Part shown: positions 49,932 through 62,100 of the stretch, piece by piece
How positions within the stretch are numbered: position 1 is the stretch's first letter
Layout of the letters: every line of letters begins with the position of its first letter
Assembly: GCA_963969365.1 (NCBI GenBank)
Contig: OZ017749.1
Coordinates: 806,001 to 870,000 of the forward strand
Length of the DNA stretch: 64,000 nt
Source of the DNA: Asterochloris sp. CNOR1
Lineage: Eukaryota; Chlorophyta; Trebouxiophyceae; Trebouxiales; Trebouxiaceae
Direction: 5' to 3'
Position numbers and translations under genes: made by a program
The notes under the pieces: generated by a model
Databases searched by the model: none
What the model was told of the DNA's origin: nothing
Seen by the model: only the letters and a program-made list of their open reading frames with translations

Positions 49932-52885
49932 AAATCTTCTCTTTTCAAGGGGTCAACAGAGCTGAGTTGCAGATTGGCGATGACATTGTCCTTGGACTTG
50001 TGCCCAATGAGTGTGGAGGTCAAGAATGGGGTGCTTCTGGCCAACTGCAGCAGCTGTGTCCCTTGACTGGGGAGGTCCATGAGAGCCTGATGGCCTGCCA
50101 GATTGTCCTGCGGCATGAGGGCACCAGCCTGAGCAGTCCTATGAAGCAGCTGGGTACAACAGAATGTTGGTGATGAGCTCAATGCGCTGAATCTCATGTA
50201 ACGGTCACTGAATGAGCTACTGTGCAGAAGCACAGCAAAACAGTACTACCCAGGCAGGCGAAACCAACACAGGGGCCACAGCAGCAAAGGCCAATGCCTT
50301 TTGCAATGGCAGTCCTGATCAGCTGGCCGTCAGCAGTACTGCACTAGAGAAATTTCACTGCAGGCTGCCCTCCTGCATTGGGCGTCGATTGAAGACAGAG
50401 CCAAGGGGACCTGGTGCTCACCAGCAGTGCAGACCCCTGAAGCAGGCTGCCCTCCTGCAGCGGGCCTGAGCCAAAGACACCCACTTGCTGGCGGGCTGCT
50501 GCCTCCATCAGAGGCACGATCTCATCAGGACCCCCAGGGACTGGAACTGGCTGCCAAGGCTGCTGCCATGCCTCTGGCATTTGTACATTGACGGGCAGCT
50601 GAATGTATCTGCAGGCAGCCTAGCAGAGTGGAAGCACAGGTGTGCGGCAAGCCAGGTTGCTGGCGCTCTCCCTCCTGGCAGGTGAGGCTCCTGCACAGAC
50701 TGAAATGGTGCACGGCTGGGGGAAGCATGGGGACACTAATAGCATAGAGGGCATGCGCTGCTGGTCAGGCCACTCCCTACTCATGCTCCCTGCAATGAAC
50801 TTCTGCTGCCTGGCAGCACAGCTGTAGCTGAGTTTGTAGCACTGACGGGCAGGCAAAGACCGGGATGTCACAGCTCACCTGTCAGGTCAGCACCTTGACC
50901 ACGGATATCAGTGCTTGACCCTGGAGTCTGTGAGCTACATCCTGACTGCGGCACATCTGGGCACCTCTGGCACTGAGGCAAGTGTGAATGTACCTTAGAC
51001 TGCAACATAAACCCAGTCGCTACTCACCTGAAGCCATGATCCTCCCCAGCCACCTCTGTGGCCACAGCCAGCACGTCCTGCAGCGACAGGTAGGCTGCAT
51101 GCCCAGGTGGCGTCCTGAAGCAGTCCCAGGTGGCCATGCCATAGGCCCGAAGCCTGCCCCTGCCGCGCTGCTCCTCAGCCCAGACGAATGCTGTCCGCAG
51201 GTGTTGCATGAAGGCAGGACGGCCCAGCGGCTGCAGCTGCATCTCTGCCGCGTTGTGCAGGTAGAAAAGGTCCACCTGCAGGGATGAGGGATGTCCTTAC
51301 AGTGCACACAGCACGCTACTCGATTGGCAGCTGGGAAAGCAGAGCCAAGTATCAAGGACGGTCTGAGGATTCTCAAGAGGCAAGGCGTGGGCCCAAGTTT
51401 GCAGATGCTGCCTGGAGCAGCTGAAATCCATGCATCAAAGCCTTGCACAGCAAGTGGCACAGCACAAGGGGGACTCCATTGGCACGCACTCAAGATTCAA
51501 CAGCAATGCATGGCACGGCAGACATGGGCAGCAGGTGCTGGCAAAGCACATGTGTGTGCGGTCACCCTACCGTCTCAATGTTCATCACTTGCAGGCTGCG
51601 GGACAGAGAGGCGTCCAGGCACTCTGAGTGGATGCAGCTGGCGCCAGCCACCAGGTCATCTGCACTGATCAGTCCTCCTGCCAGCAGCTGCAGCATGACG
51701 CACTACTTCAGTCAGGGCCTGCATATCACCTGTGAGGCACCCCTCAAGGCACAAGGCTTGCACCTGGGAGAAAGCTGAGGCCAGTTTCAAATCTGGTGGG
51801 GAATTACAGGGGACAAACTTGGATTGCCTGCTGCAGCCTGATGCCAGGATGCACTGCAGGCCGCCTGCTGGTGCATCGTGCTAGTGCAATGCCTGCGTGC
51901 CACTGCCATGATGCTATCAACCCCACAGGATGGCTGCTCCAAACCCATACAGCTGCTTGTACTGTACACACTGCTAGGTCCCTCAGACACTGACCTCCTG
52001 CTTGATGTCTTCCTGCAGGAAGCCAGCCTTGGTGCTGATGAACAGCATGCTGCGCTGAATGCCGCTGGTGCCCGTTCGCAGGGAGTTGAGGGCATACCCA
52101 ATGGCCAGCTCAGCCCTCCCCCATCGGTAGTTGCTGGCAGTGTCGATCACATTCACACCCCTGCATGCAGAGTCATAGTTTGAAGCTGGCGTTTGAGGAT
52201 GCTGTCAGGCAAAGTGAGAGCACAGGCTACCCTGCATCATTTTAGCAGCTTCCAGCCTGGGGCAGCATAGCTTGTACACAGTCCAGTACAGGTGCTTCGT
52301 GATCTGCCAGATGGCCCCAAGCTGCAGATGCTGGTGACCAAGAGGGCAGCGTGGCGCCCATGCTCTGCTGCACAGAAGATCTTGTAATTGCACGCCACTG
52401 ATGCGTTTCCAAGTCAAGGACAAGTTGAATACAGTACAGGCAGCAAGCCCCATGACAAACAATCGATAGAGCTGTGACCTGCTCTGGCTTACTTGTGCAC
52501 GCTCATCAGTAGTGCAGAGGCCACCTTTTCATCAGTGACATCATCCTCAGCTCCCAGGTAGGTGCCTGCACACCAGCAAGGCAGGGGACACTGGTGGGCC
52601 GCCTGAGCTGCTGTGTTTGGCAGGCTGACAGCACTGCACACATCACCGCTGCATTCAGCCTAGGTGCCAGGGAGGGGAAGCAGGCAGGACACGAGCCCAG
52701 CTAAGGCTGCATCACGCTGCTGCATGGGGCTGCACCGCTGCCTCCTGAGCAGCCAGTGCTTGCCTATGCCAACGCTGCTGAGCGTGAGCCAGGGCGGGCC
52801 CCGATGGGTGTGGTTGGGACCCAGAGGAGCCCCCATGGAGCTGTCATAGCGGAAGTGTGCTGGTGCACGTGCGTAAGTTCCAAGC
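49898..52885 (-). CDS. Aldo/keto reductase
   Basis: Exons 52885-52764, 52565-52493, 52160-51995, 51687-51571, 51275-51028, 50608-50422 and 50107-49898 join in phase. The product is an aldo/keto reductase, an NADPH-dependent (beta/alpha)8-barrel enzyme. Landmarks in order: LTLSSVGIGTYLGAEDDVTD, GVNVIDTASNYRWGRAE (catalytic Asp and Tyr), MLFISTKAGFLQEDI (catalytic Lys), VDLFYLHNAAEMQL (the family His), YIQLPVNVQMPEAW, VGVFGSGPL and the cofactor segment QLARSTPFLTSTLIGHKSK. The first exon has no ATG at its start. Its frame opens at an acceptor in phase 2, so it either begins at the internal Met (SSMGAPLGP) or continues from the upstream ShKT exon. The first intron donor is GC (TAG|GCAAGC). A decayed copy of the 50422 exon end lies at about 50357-50384. 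The substrate is unknown. Confidence 0.85.
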
Positions 52886-53124
52886 CTGCACCAGCATGTA
52901 CGGGAAGGTCAGCTTCAACCTGAGATGATTGCTGCTACTACTGTCTGCACTGACCTGGCAGTCAGCAGCCCTGTGCCTGGGTACAAACAGTGCTGTGACC
53001 CATCTGTGTGTTCATGTGACAATCTGTGCAAACAGTGCTCTCACCTGGTAGGCAGCTGGCAGCTCAGGTAGCACAGCTGGTGTGTCAGGCATTGAAGGTG
53101 GCAGCAGCTGCCCAATGTACTTGC

Positions 53125-53495
53125 CTTGTGGCCCAGAACTTGGTGTCCCATTCGCCTGCCCACCCTTGCCAGGGCTTCTGGGCGAAGGGCAGTTTGGTGC
53201 AGATGTGACAGCTGACAGAGCACTCTTTGCGCATGAAGTAGGGGTTCACCTGGCACTCCCCTGCCTCGGCCCACCTGCAGGGCAGCCCTTGATCTGCAAC
53301 ACTTTGCTGTGCAGCCTCTGTTATTCTTGGACGCAGCACTCCAGCAGTCCATGCTTACTGGGCGCATTGATCATGCTGGTTCCTGCAGTTTTGTGGGATC
53401 AGGCCAGCATCCATGAAGGGTGCAGCAGGCAGCTTGACAGCACAGCTGCAGCTTGTCAGCACCACCAAGCCCAATATGGACCTGCAGAGCTGCAT
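53125..53495 (-). CDS. Secreted ShKT-domain segment, possibly N-terminal part of the reductase gene
   Basis: Two exons, 53495-53359 and 53274-53125. The first encodes a signal peptide (MQLCRSILGLVVLTSCSCA). Together they encode one complete ShKT domain of six cysteines: NCRNQHDQCAQWAEAGECQV, then NPYFMRKECSVSCHIC. In plants and algae ShKT units often sit at one end of secreted or ER enzymes such as prolyl 4-hydroxylases. The second exon ends at a consensus GC donor (AAG|GCAAGT) in phase 2, which is exactly the phase required by the reductase exon at 52885. Without splicing the frame stops soon after, at 53085. I infer a fusion of 469 residues in total (ShKT plus reductase), but two separate genes remain possible. 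Confidence 0.62.
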
Positions 53496-53625
53496 GGTGT
53501 GCTTGGTTGCTCTGCTACATCGTCCTTGATCCAGAATAGCCGGGCACAAGGAACTTCCACTTCTCTTCCAGGCCAAGAAGCCTCTCACCCAATGGCAGCC
53601 GTTTGTTCTCAGTGACAATAAGTGA

Positions 53626-54710
53626 ATGGCAGCCCTCATGCGCTCGCACGTCCAGCAGCAGTGCCTGCCAGGTCCCATGCAGGTACATGGTAGCAATCAT
53701 AAGCCACGAAGGTGGCAGTGTGCTGGACACAGATTTTATCCGTCTGGCAGGCACAGATGCCGATGTAGAGCAGTAGCAGATGGAGATGATGATGCTGCTG
53801 ACCTTGCCTCTGCGTTCAACAAGGAGCTGGTTGCCCGGCAGACGCAACAGCAAGCAGCACAGGAGCAGGACGTGGCCAGGGAGTTTGATGGCGAGCAGCT
53901 GCTGAGAGTTCTGCAGTCAAAGTGAGCGGAACACATGCCAAAGCATATGCTGGCCTCATGCTGACCCCTCTTTGCACTGACCATGTGGTTTGATGATACT
54001 GTCCTCCTGCAGGTATGGACGCTCATACGATGTCAGCTTAGTGCAGCGCAAATACCTCGGGAAGCAACTGATAGCCCTGAATATCATGTAAGCCAAGTGC
54101 AGCGCAAATACCTCGGGAAGCAACTGATAGCCCTGAATATCATGTGAGCCAAGCCAAGCGTTACGTAACAGACAACAAATTTTCGAAGCATTTACCAGGA
54201 CAGCGGAGCCTCAGCAGCTACACTGAGCAGGGCTAAATGCAGCTTGTGGTCTTATGCAGGTGGCGTTATAGGGAGCAGGCCAGCTTCGCGGTGAGGCAGG
54301 CAGTGCATTGTAAAGTAGTGGCTGCTCAATCCATGCTACAAGAACCAGACGTGATTTGACTAACTCTGCCTGCTGTTGCAGCTGTCAGAAGAAGAGTATA
54401 TGGAAAGACTAGATGGGGTGGCCGGAGCCCTGAGGTCAGGACTGACTGCCTCGCTGCCAAAGTGTTCTGGCTGTCCCAGCAGTTGACAGCTTGCACTGCA
54501 AAACACGCATGTTAAGCAGCTAACTTGGCACTTGCTGTTGCTTTGACAGGTGTTTACACAGGAGTATGTGTGTGCAGGGCCTGGGGCAAGGTGAAGGATG
54601 TCACCTCACTCATAGCCAGCAGCAAGTCTCGGCCACGAGTGGGCAAAGCCATCAGCATACCCATTGAGTTGCCAGAGGATGTGCTGCGCGAATGGTTCCT
54701 CATTCACTGA
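53626..54710 (+). CDS. DUF3067 family protein, plastid-type
   Basis: Exons 53626-53921, 54013-54087, 54260-54290, 54382-54434 and 54578-54710 give 195 residues. The DUF3067 core is clear: AREFDGEQLLRVLQSKYGRS, YDVSLVQRKYLGKQLIALNI, MWRYREQASFAL, EEEYMERLDGVAGALRAWG, and the end KSRPRVGKAISIPIELPEDV. The family occurs in cyanobacteria and plastid-bearing eukaryotes; its function is unknown. The first about 50 residues are Arg/His/Ser-rich without acidic residues (NHKPRRWQCAGHRFYPSGRH), consistent with a transit peptide. The 31-base exon 3 is short but required. A 56-bp tandem duplication copies the end of exon 2 and its donor. The start is 130 bp from the divergent ShKT start. Confidence 0.87.
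54040..54151. repeat. 56-bp tandem duplication across the exon 2 donor
   Basis: Copy 1 (54040-54095) and copy 2 (54096-54151) differ at one base, GTAAGC against GTGAGC at the donor. Each copy includes the last 48 bases of exon 2 and the first 8 of the intron. Copy 2 lies in the intron. Nearly complete identity means the event is recent. Confidence 0.97.
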
Positions 54711-55127
54711 CCAGCTTAGACATAGGGCCCTGCTTGCGACCCTTGATGTACATCGCGCCTTATGAGCCCCGACCTTTATACCTCGAGTGAGCTGTCAGCT
54801 TTCAAATTAGGTGATAAGTCATTGAGCAGGTTGTCAAGTAGTCAACTTCATGGCCTTCTTCTGCGTCATGCAGTCTTTCAGGCGTCTCAGCGTTCATTAA
54901 CTGGGCTGCAGCATATAAAATATTGTGAACAGAGCTAACCTGAAGCTGTTGGTAAAGCAGAGGTGAGTGGTCGACCGGCTCGTGGAGGCATCCCACATCA
55001 TTGCATGTTTGCACAGGGGGTACGATTACAGGATGGGCTGAGGGGACGCTGACTGCCTCCCAGTGGAGGTCTGGGCACCAGTCAAGGGTCTGCTGGCCAG
55101 CACACTATTGGTGCCCTGTCCTATGGC
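54711..55127. other. Convergent intergenic region
   Basis: About 417 bp between the DUF3067 and Hsp40 stop codons. I see no additional gene. Confidence 0.55.
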
Positions 55128-58100
55128 CTAGGTATTGGGCAGCAGCTCTGCAATCTGCCGCCTCCTGTCCTCAGGAATGGTGCGAGGGAACTTGACATCA
55201 AAGTGGATGATCATATCCCCCTTCTTGCCAGGCTGCTTGGAGATGGGCATCCCCTGCAGGGGGCAGCCAAAAGTGTTGCGGGTCACAGCCTGCATTGAGT
55301 ACCAGGCTGCATCGAGTGGGGCATGTGCTGCAGGCATCACCAGTAAGAGGCTGCTGCGGCAGCCTGGGGTGGCAGGAAGGAGGATGTGACTGCAACACGA
55401 GCAGCTCCTGGCACTGGGCATGCCCTGCAGGAAATTATTTTTCGTTCTTGATTACCATGCAGCCCTTTGCATGGCAGCCTCCTGCAGAAGGACCTTCAAA
55501 AGTACTCGATGCAGCTGGGCCACAAGGGTATCAAGGTAGGGTGGCTCCCTGTCCCACAATCTTCAGCTGTCCCGCGTGATTGATCTGCAACCTAAATCCA
55601 CCCATGCAGGGAGACAGGTCACATTCATTGCAGAGTCCCTTGCGGTGGCGCTCAAAGCAGCCAGGGGTGAGAGCAGGCAGGGGTGAGGTCTCTAGCACTG
55701 CGTGGCACCTGCAACCCGCACCTACCTCTCCAGGGATGCGCCTCTCATAGCCAGGGTACACAACCTCAGTCAGCTGCACGGGCAGGGTGCGGTCGTCTAG
55801 GTGCTTGACGTGGACAACACCGCCTGCAGGCACATGGGAGGGGTTTAACAGTGAACTGGACAGAGAGGCGCAACTACCAGGGCTGCACACCAGGTCATCT
55901 GTCCATGGTGGACAGCAGGGGCAGCAGGAACTGGAGGCACTTGGAGCCCTGTGCAGACAGAGGGTTGTAAAGGACAGATACATCAACGCACTGCCCTTGC
56001 ACCTCAGATTTTCACACAGCACCGAGCTCCCACACCAGACTATGGACACAGCAGTCCCTCAAGCCTGCAATGCAGAGACACAGGCATGGCATGCTCGTGG
56101 GCACGGCTGGCTCACGCAGGCAGCACCCACCTCCAATGGCCTGCTTGAGGGTGATGGTGGCCTTGAGGTGCAAGTCGTTGCCCTTGCGCTCAAACAACGG
56201 GTGCAGCAGCTGCTTCACCACAAACACCAGGTCTGCTGGCGGCCTCTCGGGCACCTCGTCCCCCTTGCCTGGGAAGGTTATCTTGGTGCCGTCCTTCCAC
56301 CCTGGCTGCACCCTGATCTCCAGCGTCTGCAGGCAGATCCACATTCTGAGGTTGAGCGGGGGAAAGCAGAGCTAACACCTTGCAGCCAGCTGCACTTTGT
56401 GCAGTCCTGGGCATGCCTGCAGGCAGACAGCTTGCTGCTGGCACTGCACATCGAGGTGCCACGCTGCAGCTGCAGCTTCCCTAGTGTGCCTGGCGGGGTC
56501 AGCCTGCTACTGCACCTGAAGGTTGCCAAATGGCTTTGAGAGCAGGCAGGGAGACATGGATGGAGCAGCAAGGCTTGCACAAGGAACAGGCAGCAGAGCA
56601 GGGTCATTCATCCTGCTCATCCTGTCCAAGTGCAGACTTCAGACAAACACCCACCTCCTTCACAGGCACCAGCTTGCTCAGAGCGGCGTCCTACAGTGTG
56701 GACACAGTGCGCCAGATCTTCAGGCAGCAGCACGCCAGATCTGAGATAGCAGCACAGACACACACCTCCTGCACAGGCACCAGCTTGCCCGACGCAGCGT
56801 CGTACAGCTTGCGCGTGATGCGCAGCTTCTTGGTGGTCCCCTTGTACAGGTCCTCCAGGGGCAGCTTGAGAGCGACCTCCTGCTTCTCAGGGGCGCGCGG
56901 GGCTGGGGTCTGCCGAGGCCCTGCCCGAGCAGAGTAAAACGGCGAGTACCCCTCCTCTTCTGCAGCCAGGGCAATGCGTGACATTCTCAGCTGCTGGCTT
57001 TGCGTCTCAGAACGCAGGGGCCCTGCCCAGGGCCTTCCTCCTGAGCAGGCTGAGAAGTACACAGGTGCTCAGTTACTGGCAGCAGATACGGGACTGCAGT
57101 TGGTGCCGGTCAGGAGCGCAGGAGGGCTGCCTGGGTCCGAGCAATGCTTTGGAAGGGTGTGAGAACCCCAAGAAGCAGACAGAGGGGAAAGGCAGGCATC
57201 TGTGACGACAGCAACAATTGCTGGCGGGCAGACCTACAACGTCCAGGCACCGAAGTCCTCAAGGACCGCTACTGCACTGCATCATGCTGTTCTGCACTTG
57301 TAGCGATTAGGCTTACCATCTGTGTCCATGCCGTCCCCATGCAAGTCGCCAAACACGTCGCCGAAAGGGCTTCTGCCGCCTCCCATGCCACCTCCGGGCC
57401 CACTTCTGAACACCCTGCGGGGTCACAGCAAGCTTGTGCCCAGATGCTGCAGTCTGCCAGCACTAGGCTGCAGCACACGTGACCTCAGCTGCAGGGCAGC
57501 TGCCTGTGGCACTCTTGGCGATCAGGTCTCCCCCACAGCAGCGCAGACGCTGCACTGCACCCGCCTGCAAGATCACGTCTTCCACCCGGCAGATATTTGA
57601 GTCAGACATCCCCGGCTCCCTGCAGCATGCTACCTGCATAGCTGAGTAGCTCACCTGATGTTGGGGCCAGCACCCCCGCCCCCGGCCCCTCCAAACAGGT
57701 TGCTGCCCATACCTCCCCCCCTTCCCCCGAGCCCCCCAAAGAACTGCTCAAAGATGCGCTGGGCGGCCTCAGAGTCCATGGAGGTGGCGCCTGAAGGGAA
57801 GCCTGCCCCTCCAGCCCCCTGCAGGCAGTTGGCACTGCTGTCGGCTGCTGAGTCAGACACAGATGCGTCTGCATGCACCCACTCTGCGCAGCAAGAAGCC
57901 TTGCCCCTTCAGCACCCTGCAGAGATTAGCAGTGGAGTGGGGCTTGTCGCCACGTCCTTAGAGGCCTGCGCGTGCACAACAAACTGAAGGCTGACAAAAG
58001 CAGCAGGTGCTTTAAAAGCCCTGCAGGCTCCCTGCAAGGGAGGCATGTTTAGGCTGCTCTGCCAGGCTGACAGCGCTTGTGCAGGAGCCTGACTGCTGCA

Positions 58101-58920
58101 TCTGCAGGGGCAGCGCAGCTGCTGTGTGACAATAGGTGCAGTACGCAGGTGCAGGCACAGGCACAGGCAACCGTGCTCACTGGTGGTGGGGCTCCAGCCT
58201 TGAGGCCTTCCTCTCCATAGGCATCATATACTTTTCTCTTCTCAGGGTCTGCAGCAGAGGACTTAGACACCTTGCTCTCCATATCAGGCACCACAGGCTG
58301 TAGGAGACAGCAAGACACAATTGTGTGGCCCCAGGTATTCCTGCCAGACAGCTGGCATACTGCGTACAGCAGCAGGCTATTCCTGCACTTGCGCCTAAAC
58401 ATGGAAGAGGGGCAGCTGACCTGTGGTCGGGCCCGCCCTAGCTACAATAGCATGGAGGCAGAGTGCATTTGCTGCTTGCGTGCTTTGCTGGCACCATGCT
58501 TGCCCTTTATTCGCAGCACTCAGCAAGCAGTTTGCTGTCCTGCTCAGCTCAGCACAGGTGTTGAGCTCACCTGACAGGGTGGCATAAGCTGAAGACAGGT
58601 CCTTGAACTTTTCCTCCGCCTGCGCCCGGTCCCCTTTAGCCTTGTCGGGGTGGTATTTCACTGCTAGCTGCACAGCAGATGGCAGTGAAGTCAAGACATT
58701 ACGCAGTGCAGCACTGGTGCAGTCCTACACCTGGCACAGCAGCTGAGTGCAGTACATGTCAGGTGCGCCATGCGTGGATTGATGCAGATTGTGCGTCTGA
58801 TTGCTGAGCTGAACGGCTGCAGCATTTTGCAAGGTAGCCCACCTTCCTGTAGGCCCTCTTGAGTGCGTTTTCATCAGCCCCCCTTGGCACTCCCAAGACC
58901 TCGTAGTAATCCTTTGCCAT
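55128..58920 (-). CDS. DNAJB1: Class B DnaJ (Hsp40/Sis1-like) co-chaperone
   Basis: Nine exons (58920-58843, 58667-58571, 58248-58181, 57818-57655, 57414-57317, 56959-56766, 56326-56131, 55823-55726, 55253-55128) give 372 residues. The J domain begins MAKDYYEVLGVPRGADENAL, has the HPD motif in KYHPDKAKGD, and ends VYDAYGEEGLK. A Gly/Phe-rich region follows (FFGGLGGRGGGMGSNLFGG), then two substrate-binding beta-sandwich domains (VALKLPLEDLYKGTTKKLRI; VQPGWKDGTKITFPGKGDE; GDMIIHFDVKFP). There is no zinc finger, so this is class B. The protein delivers clients to cytosolic Hsp70 and stimulates its ATPase. No signal or transit peptide is visible. Every join is phase-consistent. A decayed copy of the 56766 exon edge lies at about 56652-56700. 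The upstream region is shared with the BAG gene and holds a heat-shock element. Confidence 0.96.
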
Positions 58921-58994
58921 GAAAATGTGCTTCACTGGTAAGTGTGAGGTTTGAAGACTTCGGATCGAAGGCAAACTTTTCACTATAACGCCTA

Positions 58995-59017
58995 GAAGAT
59001 TCTGGAACCTTCCTGAA
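58995..59017. promoter_or_regulatory. Heat-shock element, five contiguous units
   Basis: GAA/TTC triplets alternate every five bases: GAA at 58995, TTC at 59000, GAA at 59005, TTC at 59010 and GAA at 59015. This is a perfect five-unit nGAAn array, the binding site for trimeric heat-shock factor. It lies 75 bp from the Hsp40 start codon and 105 bp from the BAG start codon, between the two divergent genes. Confidence 0.9.
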
Positions 59018-59121
59018 TTTATCTGACTTGCTGAAAACCAAAACAGCAAATTCGCTGCCTCTGACACCACCACCACTCTGCAGCAGCATTCCCGTTATCT
59101 TGGGAAGCTCTCGACTGAACA

Positions 59122-62100
59122 ATGTTTTTCGACCCAGGGCTGGGCCTCCGCTTCCCCTATGGTGCTGGAGCCTATGCAGGACCCAGCTGGCTGGAGCACC
59201 TTGAAGCAGACCTCGATCATGAAGATCCCCTCGATCTCCACATCCCAAGCTATTCAGGGCAACGGAGACCTGCCCCCGACCCTTTTAATGATGGTGTGCC
59301 TGTCCCCTTCGATGCTTGAGGAACTGCATTACTGCCTGAGTGGGCTGCATTTCGCTAAACAATGGCCTGGCACTTGATGCCACAGCGCTTAATCACCAGC
59401 TGGCAGCCACTCTCTGCTGTTCAGAGGCCAAGTCCATTACCATGCAGGGCATTTAACCCATCCTGGGTACCAGCAGGCCTCCTATCCTGGCTGGCCCTAC
59501 AGGCAGTCTGCTCAGCGGCGCCCTGTTAGTGCCCACGCCTACCAGCCAAGAGCACAGCCTGAGCCAGAAGTGGCAACTGTGGTCTTCCTCGATGCTGATG
59601 GTGAGCCTGTGCACATGAGGGAGCTCAGATGAAAGGCTGCCCAATCTGCAGTGAGGCGCTGGAAGGCTCTGGTTCCACCCAGAAGCTTCACCTGCAGCGC
59701 CCATGTGGGCTGTGCAGCATTTGCCTGCGGGTCAACAGATGTTCAAGTGTTGAGGCGGCAACAGGGAGGCGATGCGCCTTTGCCTGCAGGCCGCCCAGTG
59801 CGCATTGTAGCTGCCCCATCAAAGAGCAGTCGCCACCAGCACAGGCCGCACACCTCTCTGGCCCACCACGCACAGCAGCTCTGGCCCGGCATGGAGCATG
59901 GTCATGCAGCGGCGCTGCCCTCCCAGCGCGAGCAGCTGCTGAGGCAGGCGCAAGCGGCCGAGGGTGCCCAGCCACGGCCGCAGCAGAGGCGGCCGGGCCA
60001 GCCAGGTGGGACATGGGGTCCTGCAGAGGCAGCTTGCAGACACACGGCGCCGATGGACAGAACAGTGGGTTCTCAGCAATTGCGTGAGCAGGCCTCAGGC
60101 CCTCACATTTGCCTGCTGCTCTCAGGGAGGGGCTCCACACTGACAGCGCAGGTGCCTGATGTAAGACTACCAGATTGATGACATCTAAGCATGTACCCTC
60201 ATCGCCTCCAGACTTTCATGCGTCAAGGCTGAACCTGTGTGCACCCCTGCAGTGGCACCTGGGCAGTGGCTGGACCTGCACAGGCAGCAGCTGGCGGAGG
60301 CTCTGGCCCACCAGCGTGCCCAGGAGGCTGCCAGAGCCCAGAGGCTGCAGCAGCAGCAGCGCCTGCACCAGCAGGCTCAGCTGCGACCGCCGAGCTCGCA
60401 CCTGGACCCGGCCTCAGACTGGCACCCCTACATCACCAGGCAGTGCTCGCAGGAGCCCCCTGTTTCAGCTGCAGGGCGTGGCCGCCAGCCTGCAGGCTTC
60501 TGGGACGCACTGGCCCACGGTGCACCCAGCATGGGCAGCCAGCAGCCGCGCGCCCAGGCAACCCACCCAGTGCAGGGCCGCCCCAGAAGTGATGACCAGT
60601 GGTGGCCACAGGCAGCAGCTGCTGGTGCCCAGCCTGACCACCACCGCCCCCAGGAGCAGGCCTGGGCTGAGCTGCTGCCGCCCAGGTGGGGCTGGCCGTG
60701 GCAGCAGGCCCCTGAACAGCATGTGCCCGCCCCCGCTCCTGCCCCTGCCACCAGGCAGCACCAGGGTCGGCAGGCACCCTCTGCTGGCAATGGCATTGAG
60801 CTGGTGTGGGTGGAGTCAGATGGCGAGGATGGAGGCGATGTGGAGGTGAGCAGCTGCAGCGTTCAGAAGGTCTGTCAGCCTTCTGCCCCACTACGGAGTG
60901 CATCTGCATGCCTTCTGCTGGGTCTGTTCCAAGTCCTGCCCCCCCGTTTGTCAGGAGGCCTGATGATGCAGTACTTGCCCGGTGTGTAGAGGACTCACTG
61001 CTGCCCTGGGGAAGAAGTCTGGCATGCCACCCATTTCCCCCAGTGACCATGGCTCCTCCACATTGCGCACTCAGGTGGTTAGGACCCGCCATTCCTGCTG
61101 CAGGTGGCAAGGCCTGGCCCCAGGCAGCGCAAGTCAAGTGCACAGCCCACCAGCCACAGCCGCGACAGCTCACACGTGCATGCAACCCAACCAGCACAGC
61201 AGGCAGACCACCCCCGCTGGGACCAGAATGGGCAGCCCTTGGTCAACAGACGACCTGGTGCACAGCCCACATATGACCGTGCTGGGGGGCCGAGGCCTGC
61301 CCCAAAGGCCTCTGCCAGCAGACAGGAGGCGGCTATTCCAGCAAAGGCTCAGCAGGCGCACCGGGAGCAGGCTGGCAGGTCGCAGCAGGCCCCGCCTCGG
61401 TCGAGGACCTCTGAGCAGTCCCCGCAGCAGCAGGCAGCTGCGCCCTGGAAGGCTGTCGGGAAGCGCAGGATGACGCAGGAGGAGGTAAGTGCAGTGCCGG
61501 CTCCGTGCTGGGCGACATTGGGCAGCTGCTCCCCCCGCTGAATCCTGCCTGCTTGTGGCCTCTTCCGCAGACCCCTGTGAGTGGGGCGCCCTTCAGTTGC
61601 ACACCCCTGATGCAAGGGGTTGTGACACGCTGCCACTGAATGCCCCATCCCATGCCAGTGTGCAGTCCGGCAAGGGCTGCCAGCCAGCGCAGCCCTGAGA
61701 TGGCAAATGCAGCGCTAAGTGCTGACCCAACCGTGCCCGCCCGCAGGCGGCCCTGAAGATTCAGACCCGCTGGCGGGGCTTTCGCTTGGGCAGCCAGCGC
61801 TCGGCGCTGCACAAGCTGGCCCAAGGGCGCAAGCAGCTTCGCTGTCTGCAGGCACGCCTGGCAGATGTCCAGACAGCTGTGCATGCAGCGTGCTCAGGGG
61901 CGGACTTGGGCAGGGAAGCTGCTGGTGAGCTGCCATGTCAGGCTGGTCCGTCTCTCAGGGCTCAAGAGGCTCATACCTGTCAGAATTGGGGCATTCTTGC
62001 CAGTTCATGGGGTGATGCACAGCGAGTCGGCACCAGCCATGGGTGCAACAGCTGGAGCTGCAGTGGTGGCCTTCCATTTGCACCTGGCGCCTGATGAGAG

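Noticed and set aside
49928-50173. Plus-strand frame after the methyltransferase (MKIFSFQGVNRAELQIGDD)
   Set aside because: The opposite strand here encodes the conserved reductase C-terminus.
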